Assembly: GCA_025351405.1 (NCBI GenBank)
Contig: JANXVZ010000006.1
Span: 1-64,000, forward strand
Direction of reading: 5' to 3'
Source of the DNA: Sphingomonadales bacterium
GTDB taxonomy: Bacteria; Pseudomonadota; Alphaproteobacteria; Sphingomonadales; Sphingomonadaceae
Length of the DNA stretch: 64,000 nucleotides
Shown: positions 63,913 to 64,000 of the stretch, piece after piece
How positions within the stretch are numbered: the first letter of the stretch is position 1
Layout: every line of letters begins with the position of its first letter
Notes under the pieces: generated by a model
Databases searched by the model: none
What the model saw: the letters and a program-made list of their open reading frames with translations, nothing else
Told to the model about the DNA's origin: nothing
Program-made: the position numbers and the translations under genes

Positions 63913-64000
63913 GCCGCGTTGCCATCCGTCGAGATGGCAGCGGCGCCGCGCTGGCCGTTTTTGCCCTGCTGCTGGCAATGCCTGCAACCGCTGCGCCGAT
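63909..64000 (+). CDS. Start of an exported protein (cut by window edge)
   Basis: From a TTG at 63909 overlapping the phoD stop (TTGA), the frame reads [29 protein letters not shown], an obvious signal peptide, and runs off the window. What follows is not visible, so no function is offered. Coupling with phoD is likely if the TTG is used. Confidence 0.5.
   Translation, partial: MSRVAIRRDGSGAALAVFALLLAMPATAAP

Noticed and set aside
1-64000. Mobile elements, CRISPR arrays, toxin-antitoxin or phage-defence genes
   Set aside because: I looked for transposases, integrases, Cas proteins, restriction-modification and defence domains in the translations and found none; the window is core chromosome.

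Overview
The window is a 64 kb stretch of a high-GC chromosome, almost entirely protein-coding, with short intergenic gaps and many start/stop overlaps. It points to an alphaproteobacterium, most likely a member of the Sphingomonadales. The evidence is the hemE / ppsR-maf-aroE-coaE-dnaQ block that marks chromosomal origins in this class, a GTTC-N7-GTTC LexA box in front of mmcB, a RegB/RegA pair near a SCO1 gene, a SigF/NrsF-type ECF pair, a ScfR/RamB-type regulator beside the glyoxylate shunt, and an arginine-succinyltransferase operon led by an M20 hydrolase. I see no rRNA, tRNA, CRISPR array, prophage or insertion sequence.

Layout. 1-6 kb: glyoxylate shunt (isocitrate lyase, cut by the left edge; a short-chain acyl-CoA type regulator; malate synthase) and a membrane acyltransferase. 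6-8.7 kb: the hslVU protease and a lysophospholipid-type acyltransferase. 8.8-11.8 kb: histidine operon hisB-H-A-F-E, then a tiny secreted peptide. 12.2-13.7 kb: hemJ and hemE on the minus strand. 13.74-14.22 kb: a 480-bp gene-free region with a perfect DnaA box, the probable origin of replication. 14.2-19.4 kb: ppsR-maf-aroE-coaE-dnaQ, then hpf-ptsN-DUF1491. 19.6-26 kb: SleB hydrolase, LexA-controlled mmcB, RegA/RegB, an ankyrin protein, SCO1, YcgN, a YgjP-like metallopeptidase and a lipid kinase. 26-31 kb: 6-phosphogluconate dehydratase, a transporter, an SH3 protein and a 2-hydroxyacid dehydrogenase. 31.2-33.8 kb: a small stress module (DUF1223 protein, Met-rich MXKDX-repeat peptide, NrsF anti-sigma, SigF-type sigma). 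33.8-35.2 kb: a nitronate-monooxygenase-like flavoprotein. 35.4-45.3 kb: the transcription/translation operon rimP-nusA-ylxR-infB-rbfA-truB-rpsO-pnp, all on the minus strand. 45.5-53 kb: a secreted protein, two acyl-CoA dehydrogenases, small membrane proteins, adenosine kinase and an amino-acid permease. 53.1-58 kb: arginine catabolism (M20 hydrolase-astA-astD-astB). 58-64 kb: AMP nucleosidase, another acyl-CoA dehydrogenase, DUF423, a class II aldolase, DUF2256, PhoD, and the start of a further exported protein.

Most of the window is ordinary housekeeping. The parts most worth following are: the sigma-factor module, where the same TGTAAC(C/T)-N16-CGAA promoter lies before the sigma gene and before the DUF1223 gene; the inferred origin; the RegB homologue whose redox cysteine is a serine; the M20 hydrolase that may stand in for AstE; and the 17-residue exported peptide after the his operon.
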